From Nonomuraea basaltis (lineage in GTDB: Bacteria > Actinomycetota > Actinomycetes > Streptosporangiales > Streptosporangiaceae), in assembly GCF_005893125.1 (NCBI RefSeq), contig NZ_VCJS01000114.1, positions 1-39,484 of the forward strand: a stretch of 39,484 nt of DNA, written 5' to 3'. The position numbers and the translations under genes were made by a program. Below, one piece after another: positions 32,394 to 39,484 of the stretch (the first letter of the stretch is position 1; every line of letters starts with the position of its first letter). The notes below the pieces were generated by a model. It did no database searches. It was not told the origin of the DNA and worked only from the letters and a program-made list of their open reading frames with translations.

Positions 32394-33670
32394 GTATTCG
32401 GCTTACCGTGTGACTGAGGAGGTTGGTCGTCCTGGTGCGAGGACGACAGGGGCAGGGTGACCACGACCTCGAATCCGCCTGACGGCTTCGATCCGGCTGC
32501 GACCGTTCCCTTGTAGAGCTTGACGCGTTCGCGCATGACGATCAAGCCGTGGCCGTTCTCCTGCGGGGTGGCGGCCGCCCCACGCCCGTCATCGGTGACG
32601 CGTAGTTCCAGCTCGGCGCCGTAATGGAGCGAAACCCACGCCGTGGCCGGGCCCGCGTGTTTCAGCACATTGGTGAGGCATTCTTGAACGACGCGGTACG
32701 CGCACAGGTCGATACCGGGCGCCAGCGGGCGTACCTGGCCGGTGATCGACACCTCGACCGTCAGACCCGCCGAGCGCAGCCGTTCCACCAGTTGGTCGAG
32801 CCGTTGCAGGCCGGGTGCGGGGTCATAGCCGTCCGCGTCGTCGTCGTCCGTGTCGATGCGCAGGACGGACAGCAGGCGTCTCATCTCCCCCATGGCCTCG
32901 CTACCGGTGTCGGCGATGGTGGTGAGCGCGCCACGCGCGGTGGCGAGATCGGAGCCGAGGACGTACCGGGCGAGCCCTGCCTGGATCACGATGACCGACA
33001 TGTGGTGGGCGACCAGGTCATGCAGCTCGCGGGCGATGCGCACCCGTTCCTCGGTCACGGCGCGCCGCGCCTTGTCCTCCTGCTCCTGGCGCAGCCGTTC
33101 GCTGAGGTGGGCGAGCCGCCTGTTGCGCTCGACCAGCATCCGGGTGCTGTTGCCGAACGTCCATGCGACGGCGACCATGATGCTCGTCTGCGCGAGGTTC
33201 GGCCAGGTGAACTCGTCCGGGCCGAGGAACGCCGCGTGCCACAAGGAGACGGCCGGGGGCAGAACGCACGGGACGGACACGGCAGGCGATCGCCGGCCGG
33301 CCACGGTGTAGAGCGCCAGAAGCGGTGCCACCCCGTTGAGCCTGGCATCGTAACCGGCCGCGTGGAAGATGATCGAGGCGGCGCAGGAGACCATCAGCAC
33401 AGTGACCGGGGCACGCCGGCGCCAGGCCAGCGCGAGGTTGGCCACAAGAGTCAACGCCACGCCGGCGACCTCCAGCGAGCGCCGCGCATAGCCCGGATCG
33501 ACCGAGCCGTTGGTCGAGACGAGGCCGAACGTCAGGGAGACGCCGGCGACCACGACGCCGAACAGCAGATCGGTGAGAAAGGGGTTCATCATGGCGAGCC
33601 GTCTGAGGGACGACAGCACCTTTGCGCGCATCAGCGCATGGTAGCCGCGACCGGCCGCGTCACTCATCAC
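32390..33670 (-). CDS. NarL-type sensor histidine kinase
   Basis: A 426-aa membrane kinase forming a coupled pair with the response regulator (ATGA overlap). The N-terminal half has several membrane segments (FLTDLLFGVVVAGVSLTFGL, VAGVALTLVANLALAW, VLMVSCAASIIFHAAG). HisKA_3: VRIARELHDLVAHHMSVIVI with the phosphorylated His. HATPase_c: AYRVVQECLTNVLKHAGPA, VTDDGRGAA and GHGLIVMRERVKLYKG. No periplasmic sensor domain is visible, so it may sense membrane stress or a membrane-partitioning compound. The start is uncertain: GTG 33670, ATG 33667 and ATG 33631 are in frame and none has a clear ribosome-binding site. Confidence 0.92.
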   Translation of the reverse strand: MMSDAAGRGYHALMRAKVLSSLRRLAMMNPFLTDLLFGVVVAGVSLTFGLVSTNGSVDPGYARRSLEVAGVALTLVANLALAWRRRAPVTVLMVSCAASIIFHAAGYDARLNGVAPLLALYTVAGRRSPAVSVPCVLPPAVSLWHAAFLGPDEFTWPNLAQTSIMVAVAWTFGNSTRMLVERNRRLAHLSERLRQEQEDKARRAVTEERVRIARELHDLVAHHMSVIVIQAGLARYVLGSDLATARGALTTIADTGSEAMGEMRRLLSVLRIDTDDDDADGYDPAPGLQRLDQLVERLRSAGLTVEVSITGQVRPLAPGIDLCAYRVVQECLTNVLKHAGPATAWVSLHYGAELELRVTDDGRGAAATPQENGHGLIVMRERVKLYKGTVAAGSKPSGGFEVVVTLPLSSSHQDDQPPQSHGKPNT

Positions 33671-33788
33671 TCATGCGGTTGACCGCCGCTACAACCTGGG
33701 CGGTATACGCGCGGCACCGTACCGCAGCCGGTTGACCACTCGGGCGGAGCAGATACGCCAGACGTTTCGGCGGTCTTCATACGGTGGG

Positions 33789-33820
33789 TTGACGCTCAGA
33801 TTCCGGATTTTTCCTATAAC
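33789..33820 (+). promoter_or_regulatory. possible promoter of the SH3-like secreted protein
   Basis: TTGACG at 33789 and TATAAC at 33815 resemble minus-35 and minus-10 elements, but the 20-nt spacing is longer than optimal. The stretch is AT-rich for this genome. Transcription from here would place the 17-bp hairpin at 33853-33889 in the 5' leader. Confidence 0.35.
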
Positions 33821-33852
33821 TGGTGTCGGTTGAAATCACCGGCACTGCGGGG

Positions 33853-33889
33853 GCCGCGCCCAAGGACGGCATCCGTCCTTGGGCGCGGC
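33853..33889 (+). promoter_or_regulatory. perfect 17-bp hairpin in the leader of the SH3-like gene
   Basis: GCCGCGCCCAAGGACGG pairs perfectly with CCGTCCTTGGGCGCGGC across a three-base CAT loop, ending 29 nt before the ATG. There is no T-run. Possible roles are an attenuator or terminator for upstream transcription, an mRNA stabiliser or a protein-binding site. Confidence 0.6.
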
Positions 33890-33918
33890 AGGCGATCGCA
33901 GGAATCAAGGGGGACAGT

Positions 33919-34338
33919 ATGCGATACACGAGCACAGCCTTCGGAACGGTCGTGACCGCTGGAGCGATCAGCGTCCTGGCCCTTCTCTGCGGCACGGCCA
34001 CGGCGGCCGCTGGTCCGCCGCCGGAGGATCATCTCCCCGGATGCCCGGCTCCGAGGACCGCCAACCTGGATGACGGCTACGGCGTCATGAGGGGGAGATT
34101 CAACCTCAAGAGAGGCCCGTACGCGGGCGGCAGGTGCGGCACGGTGACCACGGTCGGCGCTGGCCGGGTCCTCTACTTCCACTGCTGGACGGGGAACAAG
34201 CACGGCAACCGCTGGGTCTACGCCCGGGTGAAGGGCACCAAGGCGCACGGCTGGATGTCCATCGACAATCTGCGTGACATCCGCAACACCTCCTTCGCAG
34301 CCTGCGACCCCAACGTGCACCCCGACCGCATACGGTAG
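33919..34338 (+). CDS. secreted SH3-like domain protein
   Basis: A 139-aa exported protein from ATG 33919 with AAGGGGGA upstream. The signal peptide is FGTVVTAGAISVLALLCGTA, cleaved near ATAAAG. The mature part has four cysteines (PGCPAP, GRCGTV, YFHCWTG, AACDPN), likely two disulfides. The core RGPYAGGRCGTVTTV, LYFHCWTGNKHGNRWVYARV and AHGWMSIDNL reads as a bacterial SH3-like fold, as in actinomycete SH3 domain-containing secreted proteins. Such domains bind cell wall or partner proteins. It is divergent from the kinase gene and behind a strong hairpin leader. Confidence 0.8.
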   Translation: MRYTSTAFGTVVTAGAISVLALLCGTATAAAGPPPEDHLPGCPAPRTANLDDGYGVMRGRFNLKRGPYAGGRCGTVTTVGAGRVLYFHCWTGNKHGNRWVYARVKGTKAHGWMSIDNLRDIRNTSFAACDPNVHPDRIR

Positions 34339-34433
34339 AGCGCCGGAAGGCAGCATCTTTCGCTGCGGATGCGGGCCGCGTCCGCGGCGTTGGGCGGCAG
34401 GACAGCGGGGGCCCTTGGCGTTGCGCCGGCGGG

Positions 34434-34747
34434 GTGAGGCACAGCTCGATCCTGTTCTTGGCGGCCCATTCACAAATCGCCGTGGTCGTGACCGCCCTGA
34501 CCGGTGCTGTCCCCGCCGTCCACCGTGTCCGCACAAGCCGGCGTGGCCTCCGCCGGGCCCGACCGGGGCGTACGCCAACGGCGCGACCGGCATGTGTCTG
34601 GCCGTGGGCCGGGGAGAAGTGAGGGCGGCGAAGCCGGTGATCCAGTGGCCCTGTACCGGGGGCAAGGAGCGGCGCTGGATCGACCGGTCCGGCCTGCTCA
34701 GGCGCACTCGAGTAGTGACGGGTATGGAAGAAGCAGATGATCAATAG
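34434..34747 (+). pseudogene. secreted ricin-type lectin gene, frameshifted
   Basis: Pieces of one secreted protein are spread over three frames: a hydrophobic export-like segment AVVVTALTGAVPAV, then STVSAQAGVASAGP in a second frame, then TGAYANGATGMCLAVGRGEV and AAKPVIQWPCTGGKERRW in a third. The last block carries the Cys and QxW-type pattern of a ricin beta-trefoil (CLAV...IQW.C......W). At least two frameshifts and loss of the remaining trefoil repeats indicate a pseudogene. Its final codons overlap the start of the next gene. Confidence 0.5.
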
Positions 34748-35171
34748 CTCGTATGGGGAACTCGGAACAGGCAGCCGCACAGCCTCACAGATTCTGACGG
34801 ACCATTTAGCGGAATGGTCGCTGCAGACCGGGATCACGGTGGAGATATGGGCTCTGCCGAAACAGCCGCTTCGCGCCGTGATCGCCGAGGTCGTCCATGG
34901 CACGATCCGTGATGTCCTGCAGGAGGTGGAACGGCAGGCATCGGCCCGTACCGTCTCCATCGCCCTCACCGTGGCCGCCAGCGGGCTGCGCTTGACCGTC
35001 AGTGATGACGGCTCCGGGATGCCGGCGGAGGTGTTCGAGGCCCGTCTACACGGCCGGCGGGCGGAAGTCGCCGGACTGGGCGGCCGCCTCATTGTCAATG
35101 GCGTACGGGGAGAAGGCACCACGATTAGCGCCACCGTTCCCCTAGGAAAGGTGTCTCTTTTCCCGAGCTAG
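34737..35171 (+). CDS. stand-alone histidine-kinase-like ATPase (HATPase_c) protein
   Basis: A 144-aa protein consisting essentially of one GHKL ATPase domain. The N-box helix is VIAEVVHGTIRDVLQEVERQ, where the usual Asn is not obvious (E, then HGT). The G1 box is VSDDGSGMP, and the G2-like region is EVAGLGGRLIVNG followed by GEGTTISATVPL. No phosphoacceptor His region or membrane segment is present. It could be a trimmed kinase C-terminus, or an anti-sigma/switch-type ATPase. ATG 34737 is used; GGAAGAAGCAG lies upstream. Confidence 0.7.
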   Translation: MINSSYGELGTGSRTASQILTDHLAEWSLQTGITVEIWALPKQPLRAVIAEVVHGTIRDVLQEVERQASARTVSIALTVAASGLRLTVSDDGSGMPAEVFEARLHGRRAEVAGLGGRLIVNGVRGEGTTISATVPLGKVSLFPS

Positions 35172-35793
35172 CGATCTTCAGGGTGCGCAGCACTTGGGGT
35201 CGTGCTGCCATCCGCAGGCCCGGGCGCGGTGCCGCACGTGGCAGGGCAGTTGTCACTGGCCTGGCGGCATCGCACCTGCCGAAACCCATCCGCGCAGTTC
35301 AAGTGGCATACGAGCTCGACGGCGCGCACCTGCAAGGCCTCGCTGAGCGAGGAACAGGGAGGCCTTCCGCGAGCACGCTCGCCGCCCACAGGACTTGTTC
35401 GACGTGCTGCCGCTGCCCGCACCCGCCAGGCCCGAGTCGTGCGAGCCGTGGCCCGCCTTACCGGCCGCCGGCTTCACCACCCGTGGCGGGCCGTCGTACG
35501 GTATCGGCGACGTGGACGACGCCTGAGGTGAGGCGCCCTCAGATCAGGGAAACTTCGGCGGGGCTCGGTCGCAAGGTGCACTCCGTAGGCGCATCCGCGC
35601 CTCCGCTCCGCGGCCGCGCGGTGGGCTGGCCAAGCCGTTCAAAGAACAGCGTGCAACATAAGCTGATCAAGAAGTCGTACACCTCCGTCCTGGCCCTCGG
35701 GGAAAATCTGGCTGGGGAGCAGGGTGAGCTGGGCAAGCCGGTCGGCGGGTCGCTGCTGCCACCGCCGCGCCTGGTGGCGGTCCGATTCTCGAG
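35172..35793. other. 622-nt stretch without a supported gene
   Basis: No frame here has family resemblance. A plus frame ending at about 35527 (PRRPQDLFDVLPLPAP, GGPSYGIGDVDDA) and a minus frame ending at 35639 (LAQLTLLPSQIFPEGQDGG) look mildly protein-like and may be remnants. No terminator, tRNA or repeat is evident. Confidence 0.4.
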
Positions 35794-36417
35794 TCAGTGT
35801 GGCAACCGAATCGGGCGTTCGATGCGGGTGGGGTTGCCGCGTACGAGCTCGTCGTGGATGTGCCAGCGGGCGGTGGTGACGGCTCGCTCTGCCGCCTCGT
35901 CGCCGTGCTCGATGCGCTGTCGCAGCAGCCGCAGGGCGATGCGGCGGTTGAGGTTGAACTGCCGCTCGGTGTCGACCACGACGACGATCCCCGTCGGCCG
36001 GTGGGTCGCCCGTACGGCCGTGCTGGCCTTGTTGCGATGTTGACCGCCGGGGCCGCCGGTGCGGCAGGCGACGATGTCGACGTCTTCTTCCGCGAACGTC
36101 GTACGCGGCGTGTCGACCTGGCACGGCCGGGCAATGACATACCAGTTCTTTCGGCCGGTGTTGGCCCGGTATGGGCTGAGGGCCTGCCAGCACAGGGTTC
36201 CGGTCCATGAGGCGGCGAACGCCTCGGCGCCTGCTCCTGCGATCTGGATGAGGACCGATCGGTAGGTGCCGGGCCGGTCGCCGGGAACAGTTTGGGCCCG
36301 ATGGGCTTCCAGGTTTTGGCGGGTGGCGTCGGTTTCCAGGCGGTGCAGCAACTGGGCCAATGCCCAGGCGCACTCCTGCGGGCCGCGCCCGGCCGATAGG
36401 AGCAGGTGGACGCTCAC
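35794..36417 (-). CDS. prfH: peptide chain release factor homologue PrfH
   Basis: A 207-aa release-factor paralogue. It carries the peptidyl-hydrolase signature RTGGPGGQHRNK at residues 119-130 (GGQ) followed by STAVRATHRPTGIVV, but has no stop-codon recognition domain of RF1/RF2 size; the N-terminal ~100 residues are the short PrfH type (LLLSAGRGPQECAWALAQLL). GTG 36417 overlaps the RtcB stop (GTGA). PrfH proteins paired with an RtcB paralogue release peptides from ribosomes whose decoding-site 16S rRNA was nicked, so that the RNA can be repaired. The gene pair here is in the standard order, rtcB then prfH. Confidence 0.9.
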   Translation of the reverse strand: MSVHLLLSAGRGPQECAWALAQLLHRLETDATRQNLEAHRAQTVPGDRPGTYRSVLIQIAGAGAEAFAASWTGTLCWQALSPYRANTGRKNWYVIARPCQVDTPRTTFAEEDVDIVACRTGGPGGQHRNKASTAVRATHRPTGIVVVVDTERQFNLNRRIALRLLRQRIEHGDEAAERAVTTARWHIHDELVRGNPTRIERPIRLPH

Positions 36418-37562
36418 GGCCGGCCTCGCTTGCGGCGGTGGTTCCGGTGGTCCCTTTGGGGCGTGGACCCGAAGTCGGGAGTCTTGTAGGTGACCAGAGG
36501 GATCGAGGTGGCCACGGGCGTGGCCAGGTCATGGTCGACGAGGTCGGCGATTACCTGCTCGATGCGCTTGTAGGCCGTTGGCGCCTCCTCGAAGAGAAGT
36601 TGTCGGTCGCCGCACACCACCAGCGATCCCATCGGTGTGCGGCGCAGCTCCTCGACCGTGTGCTTGGCTCGGCCCCGGCGCAGGGCGTCTGCACGCGACA
36701 TCTTGCGGCCTGCGCCGTGCGCCACGGAGTGGTTGGCGTCCGGCCCGGCGTGGGCGGCCACGAGGTAGGAAGGGGTGCCTCGCGTACCGGCGATGAGCAC
36801 GTCGCGGCCGTCACCCGGCGCCGCCCCCTTGCGGTGCAGGTAGATCCCGTCGCGGATTTCGACCAGGTTGTGGCACTGGTCGACGATCGGTTCGGTGGGC
36901 TCGGTCCCCAGGGCATGGGCGACCCGGGCGGCCATCAGCCGCCGGTTGAGGGATCCCCAGCGTACGGCGTCGTCATGCATCGCCAGGTAGGTGTCAGGAT
37001 CAGGGGCGGGGCCCGCGCCGTGGACCTCGGTGTGCGCCCGCAGGATCCGCTCGCCCAGCCCGCGCGAACCGCTGTGGACGATGAGAACCAGGTCGCCGGC
37101 GGCGAGTCCGAGACGGCTCGCGTGCCCCGGTTCGAAGACGGTCTCGATTCGCGCCAGCTCGACGAAGTGGTTGCCCCGGCCGACCGTCCCGAGGCCCTCG
37201 ACGTGACCGGCGGGAATATCACCCTTCACCACGGCCCAGGCGGGATCGTCGGCATCCTGCTCAGGATGCAGCGCGCGATCAAGATCGGGGAACCGGGCGG
37301 CGAGCTTCTCGGGTACGGCGCGCTTGAGCTTGATGGGGAACACGGCGATGCCGCAACCGATGTCGGAGCCCACCAGGAAGGGGTACAGCTTGGTCGACGC
37401 CATCGCGGCGCCGATAGGGGCGCCCTTGCCGGGGTGCAGGTCCGGCATGGCGGCGACGTGCATCATGCCGTCGAGGGCGGCCACCTGGTGGCACTGCGCG
37501 ACGGCATCGGACTCGATCCAGCTTGTGGGGGAGGCGAGCACGGTGACGGTGGCCGAATTCAT
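36414..37562 (-). CDS. rtcB: RtcB-family RNA ligase (PrfH-associated)
   Basis: A 382-aa GTP-dependent RNA ligase that joins 2',3'-cyclic phosphate (or 3'-phosphate) and 5'-OH ends. Motifs: MPDLHPGKGAPIGAAM, FLVGSDIGCGIAVF with metal-binding Asp and Cys, GRGNHFVELARIE, VLIVHSGSRGLGERIL, and SVAHGAGRKMSRADALR with the guanylylated His. ATG 37562 gives the family start (TVTVLASPTSWIES); an in-frame TTG at 37613 could add 17 residues. It is shorter than tRNA-splicing RtcB and is coupled to PrfH by GTGA overlap, so its likely substrate is damaged 16S rRNA. About 300 nt upstream (37614-37919) hold no gene or clear promoter. Confidence 0.93.
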   Translation of the reverse strand: MNSATVTVLASPTSWIESDAVAQCHQVAALDGMMHVAAMPDLHPGKGAPIGAAMASTKLYPFLVGSDIGCGIAVFPIKLKRAVPEKLAARFPDLDRALHPEQDADDPAWAVVKGDIPAGHVEGLGTVGRGNHFVELARIETVFEPGHASRLGLAAGDLVLIVHSGSRGLGERILRAHTEVHGAGPAPDPDTYLAMHDDAVRWGSLNRRLMAARVAHALGTEPTEPIVDQCHNLVEIRDGIYLHRKGAAPGDGRDVLIAGTRGTPSYLVAAHAGPDANHSVAHGAGRKMSRADALRRGRAKHTVEELRRTPMGSLVVCGDRQLLFEEAPTAYKRIEQVIADLVDHDLATPVATSIPLVTYKTPDFGSTPQRDHRNHRRKRGRP

Positions 37563-37919
37563 GGCCGGGGTGGAGGGCAGCAGGGAATCCTGCCGGGAGT
37601 GTTGCTGAGACAAAGACGCTCTCTTTGCTGAACGGGGTATGGGCGGGCGGCATTACGGCGCGCGTCGGCGCCATGGCATCTCGAAATAGCGGTGCTGTCC
37701 GTCAGAGCATCATGGACACCACGTTGCCCCGAGCTCGCCACGCGAGGCAAGCGGTTTTCGGCCGTACGGGCCTGGGTGCCTGCACACACCCAATGCCGAC
37801 CGCGAGTGGCAGCCCCAGGGCGCCGGCGTCCGCCCGTTTCGGATGATGAGCAGCAAGGCAATCTGAAAAGCGGTTCCGGTCAGGTCCGACCGAGTGCCAC
37901 CTGGCGCGCGGGACTCCGG

Positions 37920-38549
37920 TCAGGGGGAGATCTCGGGAAGTCGCGGGCGGGTGCGGTAGCGGTGGCGCTGGTAGAGGTAGAAGAGAACGAGGTGCACAGC
38001 GGCGGCGAGCAGGCCGAGGGTGATCGCCGCGCTGAGTGGAAGCGCCAGGGTGGCCAGGAGCGTGATGCCTGCGCCGATCACGATGCTGTTGATCGCGGTG
38101 ATCATCATCGCGATCGTGAATAAGCCGATGAGCCAATCGCGCCGCCGTCCGATGCCCATGGTGGCGGTGGCCGCGGTGACGGCGTCGTTCTCGGCGGGCC
38201 CGGCCCACGCAATGATGTAGGCGGAGGCCTGCGGGGATAAGTGGCGATAGTAATGGCGGATGCGGGCTATCGCGCTGCGGTAGAGGATGTTCTGCAGGCC
38301 CGTGTCGACCAGGCGGACGCTGGTGAAGAGGCCGAGGATGGCCAGCGCAGGCAGGAGGGTCGCGGCCAGCGGGGCGAACGCGGGCGAGGGCGGGGCGGCG
38401 AAGCCGAGTGCTACCAGCGAGCTGGACAGCGCCATCACGTACAGAGTGGCGCGGGCCGACTCCTCGCTGGTGGCGGTGCTGATGGCGGTCTGCAGGACGA
38501 AATGCTCCGTGGTGAGCGCGGACATGAGGGCGGGATTGTCGTTCGTCAT
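37920..38549 (-). CDS. uncharacterised multi-pass membrane protein
   Basis: A 209-aa integral membrane protein with about four or five hydrophobic segments: LYVMALSSSLVALGFAA, FAPLAATLLPALAILGLFTS, DWLIGLFTIAMMITAINSIV, then ITLLATLALPLSAAITLGLL running into AAAVHLVLFYLYQ. The N-terminal NPALMSALTTEHFVLQTA and the central IARIRHYYRHLSP match a recurrent actinobacterial family of unknown function as I remember it. ATG 38549 follows GGGGAG at about 10 nt; in-frame ATGs at 38567 and 38582 are alternatives. It lies upstream of rtcB/prfH on the same strand but about 300 nt away, so an operon is doubtful. Confidence 0.7.
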   Translation of the reverse strand: MTNDNPALMSALTTEHFVLQTAISTATSEESARATLYVMALSSSLVALGFAAPPSPAFAPLAATLLPALAILGLFTSVRLVDTGLQNILYRSAIARIRHYYRHLSPQASAYIIAWAGPAENDAVTAATATMGIGRRRDWLIGLFTIAMMITAINSIVIGAGITLLATLALPLSAAITLGLLAAAVHLVLFYLYQRHRYRTRPRLPEISP

Positions 38550-38645
38550 GTGGATAATGCTCCCCATGGAGTGGGTCGTCATGAACGCGATGTCGGATAT
38601 TGACGCTTCCGACCCTGCGCCTGCCGAAAATTCCGTCCGTTCAGG

Positions 38646-38978
38646 TCAAGCCGCATGTGAGTACTCGTGGAGGACTCCGCCGAGCCGGTCTCGTCGGCGT
38701 ATGTTCAGGTCGGTGATTCGCTCGGGGTCCGTAATCGCGTCCGGGACGGGACGCAGCGGGGCGGCTTGGGCCAGGGCTTGATGGGCTCGGTGCTGGTTGT
38801 AGAACCGTTCGTACTCGCGCAGGGCGTGCTGTAGGTGGTGTTCGTGCCAGAGCCGGCAGTGGTCCAGGAGTTCGTGGCGGCACGATTGCACCCAATGCTC
38901 CATGATCGAGTTCATCCGCGGCATCCGGATACCGGCGAGGACGGTCTGGATGCCGGCCTCGGCGAGGAGTTGGTCAAA
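38646..38978 (-). pseudogene. IS481-type transposase (integrase core), C-terminal fragment
   Basis: The last ~110 residues of an rve-type DDE transposase: FDQLLAEAGIQTVLAGIR, then MPRMNSIMEHWVQSCRHELL, HHLQHALREYERFYNQHRAH and LNIRRRDRLGGVLHEYSHA. The Glu of the DDE triad is in NSIME; the two Asp blocks are missing upstream of 38978. The C-terminal motif is complete. It matches the integrase-core transposases common in actinomycetes. The 113 nt between this fragment and the next IS scrap show nothing else. Confidence 0.85.
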
Positions 38979-39091
38979 TGAGCGCCGGGAACTTCGAGCC
39001 CGCAGACTAACAACTCGTAGCTTTCCAGGGGAGGGATCGTTGATCTGGTATGCGCCTGTTGGAAGGGCTCGAGGAAGTGCTGGCCGCAAAG

Positions 39092-39226
39092 TTCGCAGCG
39101 ACCGCGTTCACCGTGGAGTCGATACGCCGCTGGTGGAATGGGGCCGGGCGGGCGGCCTACCCGACGGCGCGGCGACTGCTCATCACCGCCGATGCCGGTG
39201 GCTCCAACGGTCACCGCCGGCGCACC
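39092..39226 (+). pseudogene. ISAzo13-family transposase, internal fragment
   Basis: About 45 residues on the plus strand: FAATAFTVESIRRWWNGAGR, AAYPTARRLLITADAGGSNG and HRRR. The LLITADAGGSNG block is the hallmark DDE segment of ISAzo13 (Rhodopirellula-type) transposases. Both ends are missing, and the fragment ends exactly where repeat copy 2 begins. Confidence 0.8.
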
Positions 39227-39484
39227 TCGAACAGGTCCATCCGCCGTTCCAGCGCAGTCAGCCGATCCTCCATGGGACACCTTCCGCTTTTCCGTATTTA
39301 CGGAAAAGCGTACGTATCTGGAAAGGCGCCGTCAACAAGAGAGGACGGGCGAGAAGTCCCTTGCCGGATCGGTCACGGCCGGGTGCGGGCCTCCTGCGCC
39401 GCGTGCGTGGCGCCGGCCAGGATCGCGCCGTACTGGATGGCCACCAGGTGGCCGATCGGGATCGTCTCGTTGGACGCGTCCGCC
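39227..39484. repeat. long direct repeat, copy 2 (continues past the window)
   Basis: Identical to 23453-23710. It contains the palindrome (39285-39310) and the ATG plus first 15 codons of the 58-aa gene (start 39273, minus strand). There the frame then reads VRRR and stops in IS sequence instead of continuing into the aspartyl-protease-like gene. The copy is therefore a truncated duplicate. Confidence 0.9.

Noticed and set aside
35183..36043. A 286-codon plus-strand frame that could fill the gap before prfH
   Set aside because: No domain, and its second half is antisense to prfH; composition like a shadow.
36360..37631. A 423-codon open frame on the plus strand
   Set aside because: Antisense of rtcB, which has all ligase motifs.
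1..39484. CRISPR arrays, rRNA genes or tRNA genes
   Set aside because: No regularly repeated 25-40-nt units with spacers and no recognisable rRNA or tRNA signatures were seen by eye.

Overview
The window reads as chromosomal DNA of a high-GC actinomycete. Genes often start with GTG, many neighbours overlap by 4 nt (ATGA/GTGA), and the families are typical of Streptosporangiales/Streptomycetales: an S8 peptidase, a TrmB-LuxR type regulator, NarL-type two-component systems, and Tn3, IS481 and ISAzo13 remnants. A Nonomuraea- or Streptosporangium-like host is my guess from gene style only. The window is a mosaic: intact housekeeping or accessory genes are separated by truncated genes and transposon debris.

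Region by region. 1-3.2 kb: a 5'-truncated short-chain dehydrogenase, a possible TetR scrap, and an aldo/keto reductase divergent from an ArsR-like regulator. 3.2-7.0 kb: a segment bounded by the two complementary halves of one serine-recombinase gene, in circularly permuted order. Inside it are TniA-like and Tn3-like debris and an intact alpha/beta hydrolase/MarR pair. 7.0-9.8 kb: small element-type ORFs, a Tat-exported metallophosphoesterase with a LamG-like domain, and a truncated signal peptidase. 10.0-21.7 kb: a catabolic island with an MBL-fold hydrolase, a five-gene minus-strand operon (alpha/beta hydrolase, crotonase, acyl-CoA ligase, crotonase, thioesterase) and a divergent plus-strand operon (hydrolase, 4-hydroxyacetophenone-type Baeyer-Villiger monooxygenase, DapA-family aldolase, truncated lactonase-like hydrolase). 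The last hydrolase is fused in frame to a headless Ser/Thr kinase fragment.

22.2-25.0 kb: an aspartyl-protease-like gene coupled to a 58-aa gene behind a perfect palindrome, then a TrmB/LuxR-type regulator. 25.2-29.1 kb: a large secreted subtilase, divergent from that regulator. 29.1-33.7 kb: a decayed beta-helix protein, an orphan histidine kinase, and a histidine kinase/response regulator pair. 33.8-35.2 kb: a secreted SH3-like protein with a hairpin leader, a broken ricin-type lectin gene and an ATPase-fold protein. 35.8-37.6 kb: a coupled RtcB RNA ligase and PrfH release factor, a ribosome-repair module. 37.9-39.5 kb: an uncharacterised membrane protein, IS481 and ISAzo13 fragments, and a perfect second copy (at least 258 nt) of the DNA at 23.45-23.71 kb.

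Functionally, the island looks like a ketone or aromatic-ketone catabolic pathway: the monooxygenase turns a ketone into an ester, hydrolases open it, the ligase and crotonases process acyl-CoAs, and a DapA-type aldolase cleaves. A motif shared by the two minus-strand promoters suggests one regulon. The items I consider most worth attention are the permuted recombinase, the long direct repeat, the hydrolase-kinase chimera and the shared promoter element.
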